Source: Planctomycetaceae bacterium
GTDB taxonomy: Bacteria > Planctomycetota > Planctomycetia > Planctomycetales > Planctomycetaceae
Assembly (NCBI GenBank): GCA_016795145.1
Contig: JAEUII010000129.1
Location: 1-58,515 of the forward strand
Length of the DNA: 58,515 nucleotides
Direction of reading: 5' to 3'
Made by a program: the position numbers and the translations under genes. Of the stretch, positions 29,512 through 38,395 are shown one piece after another. The notes beneath the pieces were generated by a model that saw only the letters and a program-made list of their open reading frames with translations, made no database searches and was not told the DNA's origin. The first letter of the stretch is position 1, and each line of letters starts with the position of its first letter.

Positions 29512-29547
29512 GGCCGACACTCAAAGCAAAACTGAAAGGTTGTATCG

Positions 29548-30621
29548 ATGAGCGAATTTACGATCCCACTCGCACTGTTCGACTACAGCTTCTGGGCTAA
29601 TGAACGGCTGTTTCAATTATGTGACGGGCTGACCGACGAACAGCTCGATGCGAAGAAGGAGATGGGATTCGGCAGTCTCCGCAATACTCTGTTTCACGTT
29701 CTGGCGGCCGAAGAGATCTGGCTGGAACGCTGGACTCGCCAGCCCTGGCGTGCCTTTGAGGCCGATTCCAACGGACTTGCTCTGCCTTTGATTCGCGAAC
29801 GCCTTCATGCTGTGCACCACAAGAGAAACGCGCTCCTGAAGAGTCATGCAACAACATTGGCGTCCGAGTTTTGTGAGTACAAAGACGCCAAAGGAAATCA
29901 GTACCGCAACATTCTTCTGGAGCTTGTGATTCATGTCGCGAATCATGGCATCCATCACCGAGCCCAGGCATTGAATTTTCTGAAAGGCTACGGGCGAACC
30001 GTTCCCGGCGGTCTCGACTTCCTGTTTTATCGATTCGCCAAACCATCGGTTCCACAGTCACCGGAAGCGACTCATGCTCTGAAGCAATGGGGGCTTGAGA
30101 TCGAGACATCTGAAGGCGAAGCACTTGCATGGGACGAGAATCTCGTTGAACGGTACTTCGCATACGGCGACTGGGGCAATGATCGCATCCTGCATCTGCT
30201 GGAGCAGCTCAGCGACGAAGCGCTGGATTCCGACAGAGGCATGGGAGTCGGCACGATACGACTCACCGCCACTCACATTCTGGACGCGGAACGATGGTGG
30301 CTTCGCTGCATGACTGTCGGCGGAGGAAAGTTCGAGAAACTGCCGGCGACCACTTCCCTTGCTGAGCTGAAAGAACTCTGGGCGGAAACTCGAAGAACTC
30401 GCACGGAATATCTGCGAAGCCTTGATGCCGTCTCTGCGCAACGGATCATTCACGTCCAGGCGGACACGGTCACTCTGGGCATGCCAGCCGTCGATGCTCT
30501 TGTGCAGCTCTGCGGACACGGGACTCATCATCGATCGCAGCTGATCAACATGATCCGGCACTCTGGTATGACACCGCCTGCTTTTGACTACGTCGCCAGG
30601 GTGCGCGAAACGGCTGTTTGA
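29548..30621 (+). CDS. Tandem DinB-family protein
   Basis: 357 residues made of two DinB-like four-helix domains. The first (residues about 5-160) has FDYSFWANERLFQLCDGLTD, NTLFHVLAAEEIWLERW and ELVIHVANHGIHHRAQALNF. The second (about 190-350) has YFAYGDWGNDRILHLLEQLS, THILDAERWWLRCM and LCGHGTHHRSQLINMIR. Each has the three His positions (LxHxxxAE/DxE and HxxxHHRxQ) that bind a metal in DinB/YfiT proteins, which often act as thiol-dependent transferases or hydrolases. Single-domain members are about 160 residues, so this is an internal duplication or fusion. Substrate unknown. A TVP38-type gene follows after 80 bases. Confidence 0.88.
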   Translation: MSEFTIPLALFDYSFWANERLFQLCDGLTDEQLDAKKEMGFGSLRNTLFHVLAAEEIWLERWTRQPWRAFEADSNGLALPLIRERLHAVHHKRNALLKSHATTLASEFCEYKDAKGNQYRNILLELVIHVANHGIHHRAQALNFLKGYGRTVPGGLDFLFYRFAKPSVPQSPEATHALKQWGLEIETSEGEALAWDENLVERYFAYGDWGNDRILHLLEQLSDEALDSDRGMGVGTIRLTATHILDAERWWLRCMTVGGGKFEKLPATTSLAELKELWAETRRTRTEYLRSLDAVSAQRIIHVQADTVTLGMPAVDALVQLCGHGTHHRSQLINMIRHSGMTPPAFDYVARVRETAV

Positions 30622-30701
30622 TTCGCTATCTCAGTTGGTTGTGGACCGTGGTCGAAGCGAATGTGAATGGCAGAAATCAGGGCTTCCTCAGGAGTGTGTT
30701 C

Positions 30702-31436
30702 ATGAATCGTCGACTCTGGAGCCGACGACTGGATCTCATTCCGTGGTTGCTGCTGTCAGTCATTGTTGGGTGGGTCTTTTCATCATGGCTGACCGGTGGG
30801 ATCGTTGCAAAGATCAGTGACCCTGGTCTCAGCGGCACTGAACGACTTGAGATCTTTGTCGGTGCCTTTCGAGCCATGGGGCCTTGGGCTCCGCTGGCCT
30901 ATGTCGGCTTTGTCTGCATCGAAGTTGTGATCGCACCGATTCCCGGCCTGATGCTTTACGCGCCCGGCGGACTGGTGTTCGGCCCGCTGTTTGGCGGAGT
31001 TCTTGCAACGATCGGAAATACGCTGGGAGCGGGCCTTGCGTGCTGGCTGTCCAGGTCGTTTGGCGAACGCTGGATTCGGCAGATGTCACCGGACTCCACG
31101 TTGGCGAAATTCCAAACGGTGATTGAGAAGCAAGGCTTCTGGATTCTGTTTCTGCTGCGTCTGAATCCACTGACGTCCAGCGATCTGCTGTCGTACGCTG
31201 CGGGACTAACGAAGATGCCCATCTGGCAAGTGATGGTCGCGTCGGGCCTTGGTATGGCACCGTTGTGTCTGATTCAGTCGTGGCTGTCAGACAGCCTCTT
31301 TCATCGCTGGCCATTCCTGCTGTGGCCACTCATCATTGCGGGTATTGTTTACGTAATCGTGGTGGTGGCGATCATCTCACGAATGCTGAAGAACCAGGGT
31401 GCTCGGCAGCCCGGCAACGAAGAGACTGCGGCATAG
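30702..31436 (+). CDS. TVP38/TMEM64 (DedA-like, VTT domain) membrane protein
   Basis: 244 residues from the ATG at 30702, chosen because AGGAG lies eight bases upstream; longer frames reach back to 30618, overlapping the DinB stop. It is an inner-membrane protein. The VTT/DedA signature is clear: IAPIPGLMLYAPGGLVFGPL, then GVLATIGNTLGAGLACWLSR with SFGERW, then LLRLNPLTSSDLLSYAAGL. DedA/VTT proteins are lipid scramblases or transporters of lipid carriers. A C-terminal membrane span is followed by a short charged tail. Confidence 0.88.
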   Translation: MNRRLWSRRLDLIPWLLLSVIVGWVFSSWLTGGIVAKISDPGLSGTERLEIFVGAFRAMGPWAPLAYVGFVCIEVVIAPIPGLMLYAPGGLVFGPLFGGVLATIGNTLGAGLACWLSRSFGERWIRQMSPDSTLAKFQTVIEKQGFWILFLLRLNPLTSSDLLSYAAGLTKMPIWQVMVASGLGMAPLCLIQSWLSDSLFHRWPFLLWPLIIAGIVYVIVVVAIISRMLKNQGARQPGNEETAA

Positions 31437-31498
31437 AAATCCTCGAAGCGGCGCTGAACAGGCGTCACAAGCTCGCAGTGAAGACGATTCGAGAGCAG

Positions 31499-31525
31499 GG
31501 GCCTTTCAGTCACTGAAAGGCCCCA
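31499..31525. terminator. Bidirectional terminator between convergent genes
   Basis: GGGGCCTTTCAG (31499-31510) and CTGAAAGGCCCC (31514-31525) form a perfect 12-bp stem with a three-base loop. It lies between the TVP38-type gene and the convergent HNH gene, 11 bases before the latter's stop codon. There is no long T-tract on either side. Confidence 0.65.
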
Positions 31526-31536
31526 TGACTCCGGAA

Positions 31537-32136
31537 TTAGTCTTCTTCCAGTTCCACGTTCCAGTAAGCCTCGCTGACGAACTTGGACCAGCTTTCGATT
31601 CTGGCACCATGAGGAGCGTACAGCGGGTTCCACATCGGACGAGTTGGCTTCTGAAGCAGAGGCATATGCGCCTGCTCCGGCGTTCGATTGGCTTTGCGAG
31701 TATTGCAGTCAATGCATGCCAGCACGCAGTTTGTCCAGCTGGAAACACCTCCGCGTGATCGAGGCACAATGTGATCGATCGTCAGTTCTTCGCTGCCGGG
31801 ACGGCAACCGCAGTACTGACACATGAAGTTGTCGCGCTTGAAGACGTTGCGACGGCTGAACGCCACAATCTTGACGGGCAACCGGTCATAGCGAGTCAGC
31901 GTGATGACTTCAGGAACTCGAAGAGACATCCACTGAGTCCGAATCACCGGATCTCCGTCTACGGGTTCCAGCTTCGACCAGTCTTCCCACGAGTAAAGCT
32001 GAAAGCTGGCCGGGTCGACAATCCGAGCGGACTCGTTCCAGACCTTGATCAGCGAACGAGCAACGGTCGACACCGCGACTGGCTGCCAGTTGCGGTTAAG
32101 CACCAGAGTGGGACGTTCCAGAACAGAACTGGTCAT
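31537..32136 (-). CDS. HNH endonuclease
   Basis: 199 residues from the ATG at 32136, preceded by AGGAG with six bases spacing. The HNH nuclease domain is at residues about 110-165: CQYCGCRPGSEELTIDHIVP, then RSRGGVSSWTNCVLACIDCN. Two CxxC pairs bind the structural zinc and the DH pair holds the catalytic metal. The N-terminal half (TLVLNRNWQPVAVSTVARSL) is shared by a broad bacterial and cyanobacterial HNH family of unknown biological role. It is not linked to methylases, integrases or phage genes here. Confidence 0.9.
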   Translation of the reverse strand: MTSSVLERPTLVLNRNWQPVAVSTVARSLIKVWNESARIVDPASFQLYSWEDWSKLEPVDGDPVIRTQWMSLRVPEVITLTRYDRLPVKIVAFSRRNVFKRDNFMCQYCGCRPGSEELTIDHIVPRSRGGVSSWTNCVLACIDCNTRKANRTPEQAHMPLLQKPTRPMWNPLYAPHGARIESWSKFVSEAYWNVELEED

Positions 32137-32588
32137 CGCAGTCTCCTGCCGTTCCAAGCCTTTCTCTGCAACTTCGGTTGCCGATCCATCAGCGAGAAGG
32201 CTCAGCCACGCAATGGAAGCATACGCTGCCCCAGGGGCGGCATGCCAATAACATCAGCCATTTTTCTGGCTGACGTGAACAACCGATTAAGACCGCTGGT
32301 CGAATTGCCGTTGAGCGAACGACAAAATCAGGCGGTTTTTGAACCGCCCATCAGTCTTGCAGCCCTTCACACAGGCCGCCGCAGGCACTCCCGCGTAAAG
32401 CTATAGTGACAGGTCGACGCCACAAAAGGTTCTGGCAAAACTCCACACCAGCCGTCCGCACGACTGGTTTTGATACTGGAGTTTTCGCTGGAGCGGCCGG
32501 CACCGCACACATCGCTGGATGTGGCTGGCCAGAGTTTGGCAGATTCAGTGGTGACCCGGTGCTGTCTGGAACACCAGGGGCACTGAGG
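32137..32588. other. Intergenic region with two hairpins
   Basis: No gene is evident on either strand in these 452 bases. CAGCCA/TGGCTG (32258-32275) and GGCGGTT/AACCGCC (about 32332-32349) form short stems. The second, read on the minus strand, is followed by GATTTTG and may terminate the BON-like gene transcript. The region also contains the HNH promoter. Confidence 0.5.
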
Positions 32589-33263
32589 TTAGCGATTTAC
32601 CGCGACCTGATTGTCGACACGTCGGACGCCCGGCTGGAGTCGCATCAGGTTTGCTGCCAGCCGACTGGCTTCGACGGAATCAGCAGACCCCGTGAGAACC
32701 GCAACACCCTCGGAGTTCATGTCAACGTTGATGCCAGTGAACTCCGGGCGTGTCGTTACGTAGCGACTGAGGGATGCCTGGTTACCTGCAGCCAGTCGTC
32801 CACTCGCCTGTGCGGATGTCGCTGTGGGGAAGGAGAATCCAACTCGGAGAGCCGTCTTCACCTGGCGAGGCGTGCCTGTTGTTGACGTCCCCTGATTCAT
32901 GCCCTGCTGAGTATTCTGGAAGGCCTGGAACTGCCGATTCGTTCCCTGCTGGTTTGTTGCCTGGCGGCTTCCCCCAACGAAAGTCTGTGCAGCATTCCCG
33001 CCCACAAAGCTCTGACTCGCAGTGTTTGAAGTACCTGCTGGAACGTTGAGTCCACTGGTACCTGTGCTCGACAATCCAGATCCATTCGTCGTACCCGAAT
33101 TCGAATTCGTGGTACCGGAATTCATGGTGGTCGTGTTTGTGGTATTCGTGTTTAGGGCATTTGTCGTTCCCGTTCCCGTTCCCGTTCCCGTTTGAGCAAA
33201 CAACGATGAAGAACTCAGACTGGAAATCGTCACTACACAAATCGCGACAAGTACTGTTCGCAT
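32589..33263 (-). CDS. Secreted BON-domain-like protein with Thr/Gly/Asn-rich region
   Basis: 224 residues from the ATG at 33263, giving the signal peptide MRTVLVAICVVTISSLSSSS with a cut after LFAQ. Residues about 25-140 are low complexity (TGTGTGTG, NTNTTNTTTMNSGTTNS), and probably disordered. The C-terminal ~85 residues (VDMNSEGVAVLTGSADSVEA, then LMRLQPGVRRVDNQVAV) resemble a BON domain, which binds membranes or phospholipid. The TG repeat is encoded by a tandem CCCGTT hexamer at about 33164-33194, so its length could vary without frameshift. The protein is probably periplasmic or envelope-associated. Confidence 0.75.
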   Translation of the reverse strand: MRTVLVAICVVTISSLSSSSLFAQTGTGTGTGTTNALNTNTTNTTTMNSGTTNSNSGTTNGSGLSSTGTSGLNVPAGTSNTASQSFVGGNAAQTFVGGSRQATNQQGTNRQFQAFQNTQQGMNQGTSTTGTPRQVKTALRVGFSFPTATSAQASGRLAAGNQASLSRYVTTRPEFTGINVDMNSEGVAVLTGSADSVEASRLAANLMRLQPGVRRVDNQVAVNR

Positions 33264-33504
33264 AACGCACCTGAGTCTGGTGAACAACAAATGGTCTGAG
33301 GCTTCACGTCTTCTTATCGCCACAGCAATGGTTGTGATGCTCAGTGTAACAACCCAAACTGCACGCGGAATCGGGCAATTTTCAGGAAACTGCCGACTAC
33401 ACGGCATCTTTGTTAACGGTGTGAGTTGAGTCATACGCTTTCTGCCGATCAGAAAACCCGGGAAAAAGACATAAGCTGTAGCAATTCTGAGCCCTCAACA
33501 GTCG

Positions 33505-34197
33505 TTAACCCTGTGCGGCTATGAAAGCGTCTGTACTGAGCTTTTGAGGAAATCTGGGGTCGGTCGTCGTGTCTTCCAGTCCAATCGAGACGGGCGCCTG
33601 CTTTTCACCTGGATTGTGCCCCAGAGTAATCCACCAGTAGAGGAAGGGATCGTATTCCTGCGATTCGCACTTCTGCAGGAATTTTTCGAAGTCCTGATCG
33701 GTCATCGAACGATCGTCCTGTTTGTCCTCATGTGGTCCCCGATTCAGCGCTCGGGAACGGCCGAACATGATGCCAGCGACCAGCCCCACGAGCGATCCAC
33801 CGATGAACAGGGGCATCGTCAGATCCTGCTTGTTGTAAATGGCTGCGAAAATTCCTGGCAGAATCCCGAAAAACAACAGACCCAGGACACCGAAGCACCC
33901 CATCTCCCGATTCCTTGAACTGCTGACCATCCAGTTCTGATAGCACTTGCAGTGCGGGCAGATTGCTTCGCCGACTTTGGCCTTCTTTGCGGTCTTCTTG
34001 AGCCCCACAACGGCCTGCCTGAGCGCGTCTCTTCGCATGCTGTCGTCGCCCGAGATCAACGGCAGTCCAGTCACCTGAGCCGATTCGACACCACCATGAA
34101 TGTAACAGAAGGGCTGACCACAATTGTCGCATTCAATGCGACGTCCCTGAGCATAGAACAACTCGATTGTCATAGTCTTGTAGACGATCACTGGCAT
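33505..34197 (-). CDS. Hypothetical membrane protein with two zinc-ribbon-like Cys pairs
   Basis: 230 residues. I do not recognise a named family. Near the N-terminus CDNCGQPFCYIHGG (residues about 23-36) and ICPHCKCYQNWMV (about 78-90) look like zinc-knuckle pairs. Two hydrophobic segments follow (VLGLLFFGILPGIFAAIY and LFIGGSLVGLVAGIMFG, about 102-145). The C-terminal ~80 residues are hydrophilic (MTDQDFEKFLQKCESQEYDP). It is probably an inner-membrane protein with a cytoplasmic zinc ribbon. It is 70 bases downstream of the next minus-strand gene. Confidence 0.75.
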   Translation of the reverse strand: MPVIVYKTMTIELFYAQGRRIECDNCGQPFCYIHGGVESAQVTGLPLISGDDSMRRDALRQAVVGLKKTAKKAKVGEAICPHCKCYQNWMVSSSRNREMGCFGVLGLLFFGILPGIFAAIYNKQDLTMPLFIGGSLVGLVAGIMFGRSRALNRGPHEDKQDDRSMTDQDFEKFLQKCESQEYDPFLYWWITLGHNPGEKQAPVSIGLEDTTTDPRFPQKLSTDAFIAAQG

Positions 34198-34267
34198 GTG
34201 GGTATCCTCGGGTGCTGAAGAAATGAAACACGGGTGTCAGGAAAACGAACGGGTGAATTCGAGCCTC

Positions 34268-34840
34268 TTAGTCAGATCGATCACGAATGGCCTTGCTGTA
34301 GTCATACCAATCCGGAATCACCAGCGCGACGTTCGAACAACGAGAGTGGTCTGACGTGCCTGCTGCTGACGTCTTAGCTGCTGATTCAGCAAATCGTTTT
34401 GCTTCCGAACACAGGTATCCGGCAGTTCCACACGAAAACCCGTGCAGCAATCGAAAGGCGGACGCCTGCCTGAGATCAACGCCATGCCAGCGAGTGGGAT
34501 GCAGTCGACAACCAACCTGCTGATACTCCGAATCTTCAAACTGCACGAATGCGCAGACGATGCGGGTTTGAAGCCGTTCGCGGATCCACTTTGAAAGAAA
34601 AGGGATCCAAAGCAGCGGAGCAAGAATCAGATCCATCCCGCGCCGGGAAAGAAGCTCGAGCAAAAGAAGGCGCATCGAACCGGGCGGGCAATCGTTCAGC
34701 AACAGTTTGGAAACTCGCTGGTTTCGCTTCAGCTGCAATTCAAGTGACGCGCGCGGAACATCACGTCCCCAACAGCACGCACCGCATGTGCGTCCGTCGT
34801 TTCGGCAAAGGGAAGGTGATTGTGCTGCTTCTGTTGTCAC
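34268..34840 (-). CDS. Hypothetical cysteine-rich protein (YkgJ-like?)
   Basis: 190 residues with a GTG start. The N-terminal CRNDGRTCGACCWG (residues 12-25) and later Cys residues (CAFVQFEDSEYQQVGC, FSCGTAGYLC) loosely recall the zinc/iron-chelating YkgJ family, which has a CxxCC core, but the match is imperfect. A hydrophobic stretch (MDLILAPLLWIPFLSKWI, about 69-86) could be a membrane or amphipathic helix. Function unknown. Codon use appears ordinary. It may be co-transcribed with the zinc-ribbon membrane protein gene downstream. Confidence 0.6.
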   Translation of the reverse strand: MTTEAAQSPSLCRNDGRTCGACCWGRDVPRASLELQLKRNQRVSKLLLNDCPPGSMRLLLLELLSRRGMDLILAPLLWIPFLSKWIRERLQTRIVCAFVQFEDSEYQQVGCRLHPTRWHGVDLRQASAFRLLHGFSCGTAGYLCSEAKRFAESAAKTSAAGTSDHSRCSNVALVIPDWYDYSKAIRDRSD

Positions 34841-34978
34841 TCGGTCTGTCCTTCTCGCCCGGGAAATTCGCTTTAGCGATTATCCCATGAGGGGCGAGAA
34901 GTGCAATCACCAGACCGAGTCCGTCGTCCGCCGTCAGGCTGTCGTTACCTGGGCCGATCGTTTTTTGGCTGAAAGTTC

Positions 34979-35085
34979 GACTCCGGTGGTTTGTCAGATC
35001 AACATACTGGGTTGAACGGTCATTCCCTCGCGCTGGATCCCAGCTTTCTATGCTCTGGGTTGCCGCCTGCGCGGGAATGACGGTC
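34979..35085. repeat. Dispersed ~107-bp palindromic element, copy 1
   Basis: This begins GGTGGTTTGTCAGATCAACA, then carries a large imperfect hairpin: CGGTCATTCC... with right arm CCTGCGCGGGAATGACGG. It is homologous along its full length with 42308-42415, including the flank outside the hairpin. Similar GTCATTCCCGCGCAGGCGGG palindromes are widespread in bacteria. It lies downstream of the second SPFH gene and may terminate its transcript. Confidence 0.7.
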
Positions 35086-35113
35086 CTGCATCATCGTTCT
35101 GACAAAGCACCCG

Positions 35114-36748
35114 CTACGGGCTCTTCTGCTTCGTAAGTTCTTTTCCCATCGCAACATCAGTGAAGCTCTTCAGATCAGTCCACAGAGTTCCTTCACCCGC
35201 GTAGAACAGGTCGAGTTTAACATTCTCGGGCAACCCGGATGCAAACACCCACTGGTTGTAAGCATCACCGGAGCCGAACGCCGCGACGGCAAGCTGAAAC
35301 AGTTCCGACTTGGCTTCCGCCTCAATCTGCTTGGCTCCGGCTTTGGCCTTTCCCAGCGTGACACTCGCCTGAGCTTCCAGTTCCGCCGTTTCTTTTGCGA
35401 CGGCCGCGACCTTTTTCAGAGTCTCTGCACGCGTCTCTTCGGCTTCCTTTTCGCCTTCAGCAATGGCCTCAGCGACCAGCTTCTTAGTCTCCGCGCCGAT
35501 GCGTTCTGTTTCCAGCTCGACCTTCTTTTCAGCTTCACGCAGCGCTGATTCAGTGCGGGCCGTGAGCTGTTCCTGGTCACGAGTCAGCTTCAGTTCGTCG
35601 GCGACGAATTTCTGCTGAATTGGTTCCCGGATGGTCTGCGGAATATGAATGTTGCGCACAAAGCCGTGCAGCAGTGTCAGATCCTTGTCCTGCAGAATCT
35701 TGTGGAATGAATCAGACACTTCTTCCTGAAACTTCTGGCGAGTATCTCCAACCAGAAGGTCGACAGCTCCGAGGGATGACCCCTTGTTCCGGCAGATGCT
35801 CTCGATCTGCGGAATGACGACCTTTGTTTCAACCGCTTCGAGTGTCCCGAACTTTCGGATCACATCCGCAGCCTGATCCGGCATGATGCCCCAGACTGCT
35901 GTGAAGTCCATGTGAATCTTAAAACCGTCGGTTGATGGAAATGTGATACCACTCTCATCGTCTGCGACCGTCGGTTCACCGCTTTCGTCCAGCACTGGCT
36001 TTCCATCACGGCTGATGAAGTTCGACTTGAGCGACAGTTCTGTGTAGCCAACTCCGATGATGTCAACGTGCTGTTCTTTTGGATTGACGGGATACAGCCC
36101 TGGCTGAAGAACCTGATCTTCAATGCCCATGGTCTTTCCAGTCAGAGGATTGTCGGCAAGGTTGGTGACAACTCCGACATAGCCCGTTGGAATAGAGACC
36201 CAGCCAACATGTTTCTGCTGCGCACCGGAGTCGACCGAATCGCCTTCGACGATGTCCACGGTGTAGGCATAGTCATTGATGCGGTAGCGTCCCGGCCCCA
36301 GCACTTTTCGAAGGATACCTTTCTGCTGAGTCTGATCGAGGTCTCCGTCGACAAGGAATCGGCCTTCTTCAAGATCCTGTCCCATTCGACTGGTGACGAC
36401 GGCAACCTGTCCGGGCTTCACGATCGTGTCCGGGACCAGATGAGTTTCCCACCACCCAATCCAAAGGAAGTGTCGTCCCGGACCAAGCATGTCCTTCAGT
36501 ACGCCCTTCTCCAGCGGTGAACCGCTTTCGCTGACCTTTGCAAACTGGCCAGGGGATGCCACCGGTTTGTCACCTGGCAGAAACGGCAGCGGTGGTCCCT
36601 TGTATCGAAGAACCAGACTATGGCCTTCCGGGACGTAGTGACGGTTGAAAGTCCATTCAAAGAACTCGTACGCCATCGCACCAATGAGGACAATGGGAAT
36701 CGCGGACAGGATTCGGTTTCGCGACACACTGTTTTCAGAAGTACTCAC
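35114..36748 (-). CDS. SPFH/band-7 family membrane protein (second of a pair)
   Basis: 544 residues. One N-terminal membrane segment (ILSAIPIVLIGAMAYEFFEW, about 13-32) is followed by an SPFH (stomatin/prohibitin/flotillin) domain around residues 180-385 (GYVGVVTNLADNPLTGKTMG, IHMDFTAVWGIMPDQAADVI, then VDLLVGDTRQKFQEEVSDSF). A Glu/Ala/Lys-rich coiled coil covers about 385-500. The C-terminus is globular (QWVFASGLPENVKLDLFYAG). Such proteins form large ring or cage assemblies and organise membrane microdomains. It lies 69 bases downstream of a second, divergent SPFH gene, so the pair probably forms a hetero-oligomer. This is inference by analogy with HflK/HflC. Confidence 0.85.
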   Translation of the reverse strand: MSTSENSVSRNRILSAIPIVLIGAMAYEFFEWTFNRHYVPEGHSLVLRYKGPPLPFLPGDKPVASPGQFAKVSESGSPLEKGVLKDMLGPGRHFLWIGWWETHLVPDTIVKPGQVAVVTSRMGQDLEEGRFLVDGDLDQTQQKGILRKVLGPGRYRINDYAYTVDIVEGDSVDSGAQQKHVGWVSIPTGYVGVVTNLADNPLTGKTMGIEDQVLQPGLYPVNPKEQHVDIIGVGYTELSLKSNFISRDGKPVLDESGEPTVADDESGITFPSTDGFKIHMDFTAVWGIMPDQAADVIRKFGTLEAVETKVVIPQIESICRNKGSSLGAVDLLVGDTRQKFQEEVSDSFHKILQDKDLTLLHGFVRNIHIPQTIREPIQQKFVADELKLTRDQEQLTARTESALREAEKKVELETERIGAETKKLVAEAIAEGEKEAEETRAETLKKVAAVAKETAELEAQASVTLGKAKAGAKQIEAEAKSELFQLAVAAFGSGDAYNQWVFASGLPENVKLDLFYAGEGTLWTDLKSFTDVAMGKELTKQKSP

Positions 36749-36817
36749 ATCTCACCTCGTTGTCTTCATTGGTCCCGCTGAGACTTTTTCGCCCTGGATC
36801 ACTGAACGATCGGCGAG

Positions 36818-38395
36818 CTAATTCGCCTGTGACGCAGTCCGCGGCACTTCCGAGACGGGCGTCGGAGCTTTGCCTTCCGCCGGTCGAGCAAACGATTCGA
36901 AGATCTTCATGATGGGACTGTCCGCTGTATTCACCATGATTCGCTGATAGGACGCACTGAGTTTCTGGAACAGCACATACTGAGCATACGACTGGCCATC
37001 GCCTCCAAAGGCTTCGACCGCTTTCTTCCATCCCGCGGCTTCCGCTTCGTTATCAAACCGAACGACGTCAGCGGCCGCTTTTCCGCGTGCCTCAATCGCT
37101 TTGGCTTCGTCCATGGACGCATCCAGTTTCAGCTGAGCAACCGCCAGTTCCTCATTGGCTTTCGTCAGAGCAACCTGCTGGTCTTCCTTCGCCTGAGTCG
37201 TCACCTTGATGATGCTCTGATCCGCCTTCACAAGCGCCTGCTTCTGCTCAACCATGGCCTTTTCGATGGCCAGCTTCTGTTCAGATTCCTGCTGAAGCGT
37301 CTGCTGCTGGTATTGCAGTTCCTGCTGCTTCGCGATCTCTCGCTTTCGGACAGGTTCGGCGATCTGTTCCGGAGGTCGAATTGTTGTGATCAAGGCCTGG
37401 ATAATCTCGATGCCCAGAGGCTGGCAGGCTTCTCGCATCGACTTTTCAAACGCTTCCTGAAACGCTGTTCGCGTCGTCCCCTGAATGAACTCACGACCCG
37501 AGGAGTTTGAACCCTGGAGACGACAGAAGCTTCGAGCATTCGGCATGATCACCGTCTCGACAATCTCCTGATCAATCTCCGGCCCGTTATCCGACCGATT
37601 AAACAGTACGTAAACTTCCGAGGCTTTTTCCGGGTCGACTCGAAATTCGATCACTCCGTCCAGGCTCACCCAGAAACCGTCTTTGGAAGGAAAGCCCATG
37701 TCGTCTTCCTGTCCAAGGTTGAATCGCTGGCTGCGGCAGTCCACCAGGTCAATGCGTGTCACATACGGATTGACGTAGTGAGTCCCGGGTTCGAGTGCTG
37801 TCGACTGAACACCCCGTTCGTTCTTTTCGACAAGCAGCTTGTTCGCGTCTTTTGCGAGAGGCGCAGCAAGGCTGGTTACGACTCCCTTAAAGCCCGCGGG
37901 GATCGTGATCGGCTTATGGATTTCAACGGTGTACAGATAAGGATGGATGGGATATCGCCCGGGGTTCAGCACCCCAGGAACAATGCCCTTGGTCGTCGGT
38001 TCGCCTTTCTCATCCAAATGAGCAAGGAATTCACCATACCCAAGATCATCACCCGTCAAACTGACTTTGACACCCATTTCACCGGAAGCGACTTCAACCT
38101 GTTTGACGACTTCCCATGACCATGTGTACGGGTTCCTAAAGTAGCGACCTTCCGTCAGCACTTCGCGCTGGATGCCTTTGTGTTCGGGGGTCGGAGCAAT
38201 CTCTTCGCCGTTCTTCAGATCCTTGCCCGTCTTACGAGTCAGGATGGCGATCTCGCCGCTGCCCACATCAATACGAAAGCTCGTGTAGACAAACCAGGTC
38301 AGAGAAAATGCCACCGCACAAAGGATGATCGCCAGCAACAGCGCGATCCCGGAGGCCTTGTTGGGTGAACGGACAATGACGCGACTGTCAGTCAT
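36818..38395 (-). CDS. SPFH/band-7 family membrane protein (first of a pair)
   Basis: 525 residues from the ATG at 38395, preceded by AGGAG six to seven bases upstream. The N-terminal membrane span is IALLLAIILCAVAFSLTWFV (about 17-36). SPFH-type segments are IPAGFKGVVTSLAAPLAKDA, LVDCRSQRFNLGQEDDMGFP and VSLDGVIEFRVDPEKASEVY. The coiled coil around residues 365-455 is rich in Gln (QQELQYQQQTLQQESEQK), then Lys/Ala. The C-terminus resembles its neighbour's (GDGQSYAQYVLFQKLSASYQ). It is the promoter-proximal gene of the pair, divergent from moaD with 333 bases between them. Confidence 0.85.
   Translation of the reverse strand: MTDSRVIVRSPNKASGIALLLAIILCAVAFSLTWFVYTSFRIDVGSGEIAILTRKTGKDLKNGEEIAPTPEHKGIQREVLTEGRYFRNPYTWSWEVVKQVEVASGEMGVKVSLTGDDLGYGEFLAHLDEKGEPTTKGIVPGVLNPGRYPIHPYLYTVEIHKPITIPAGFKGVVTSLAAPLAKDANKLLVEKNERGVQSTALEPGTHYVNPYVTRIDLVDCRSQRFNLGQEDDMGFPSKDGFWVSLDGVIEFRVDPEKASEVYVLFNRSDNGPEIDQEIVETVIMPNARSFCRLQGSNSSGREFIQGTTRTAFQEAFEKSMREACQPLGIEIIQALITTIRPPEQIAEPVRKREIAKQQELQYQQQTLQQESEQKLAIEKAMVEQKQALVKADQSIIKVTTQAKEDQQVALTKANEELAVAQLKLDASMDEAKAIEARGKAAADVVRFDNEAEAAGWKKAVEAFGGDGQSYAQYVLFQKLSASYQRIMVNTADSPIMKIFESFARPAEGKAPTPVSEVPRTASQAN

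Noticed and set aside
31771..32406. 211-codon + strand frame overlapping the HNH gene
   Set aside because: It is antisense to a clear HNH nuclease domain and has no recognisable features of its own.
32406..32885. 159-codon + strand frame opposite the end of the BON-like gene
   Set aside because: The minus-strand frame has a signal peptide and BON-like pattern; this one has none.
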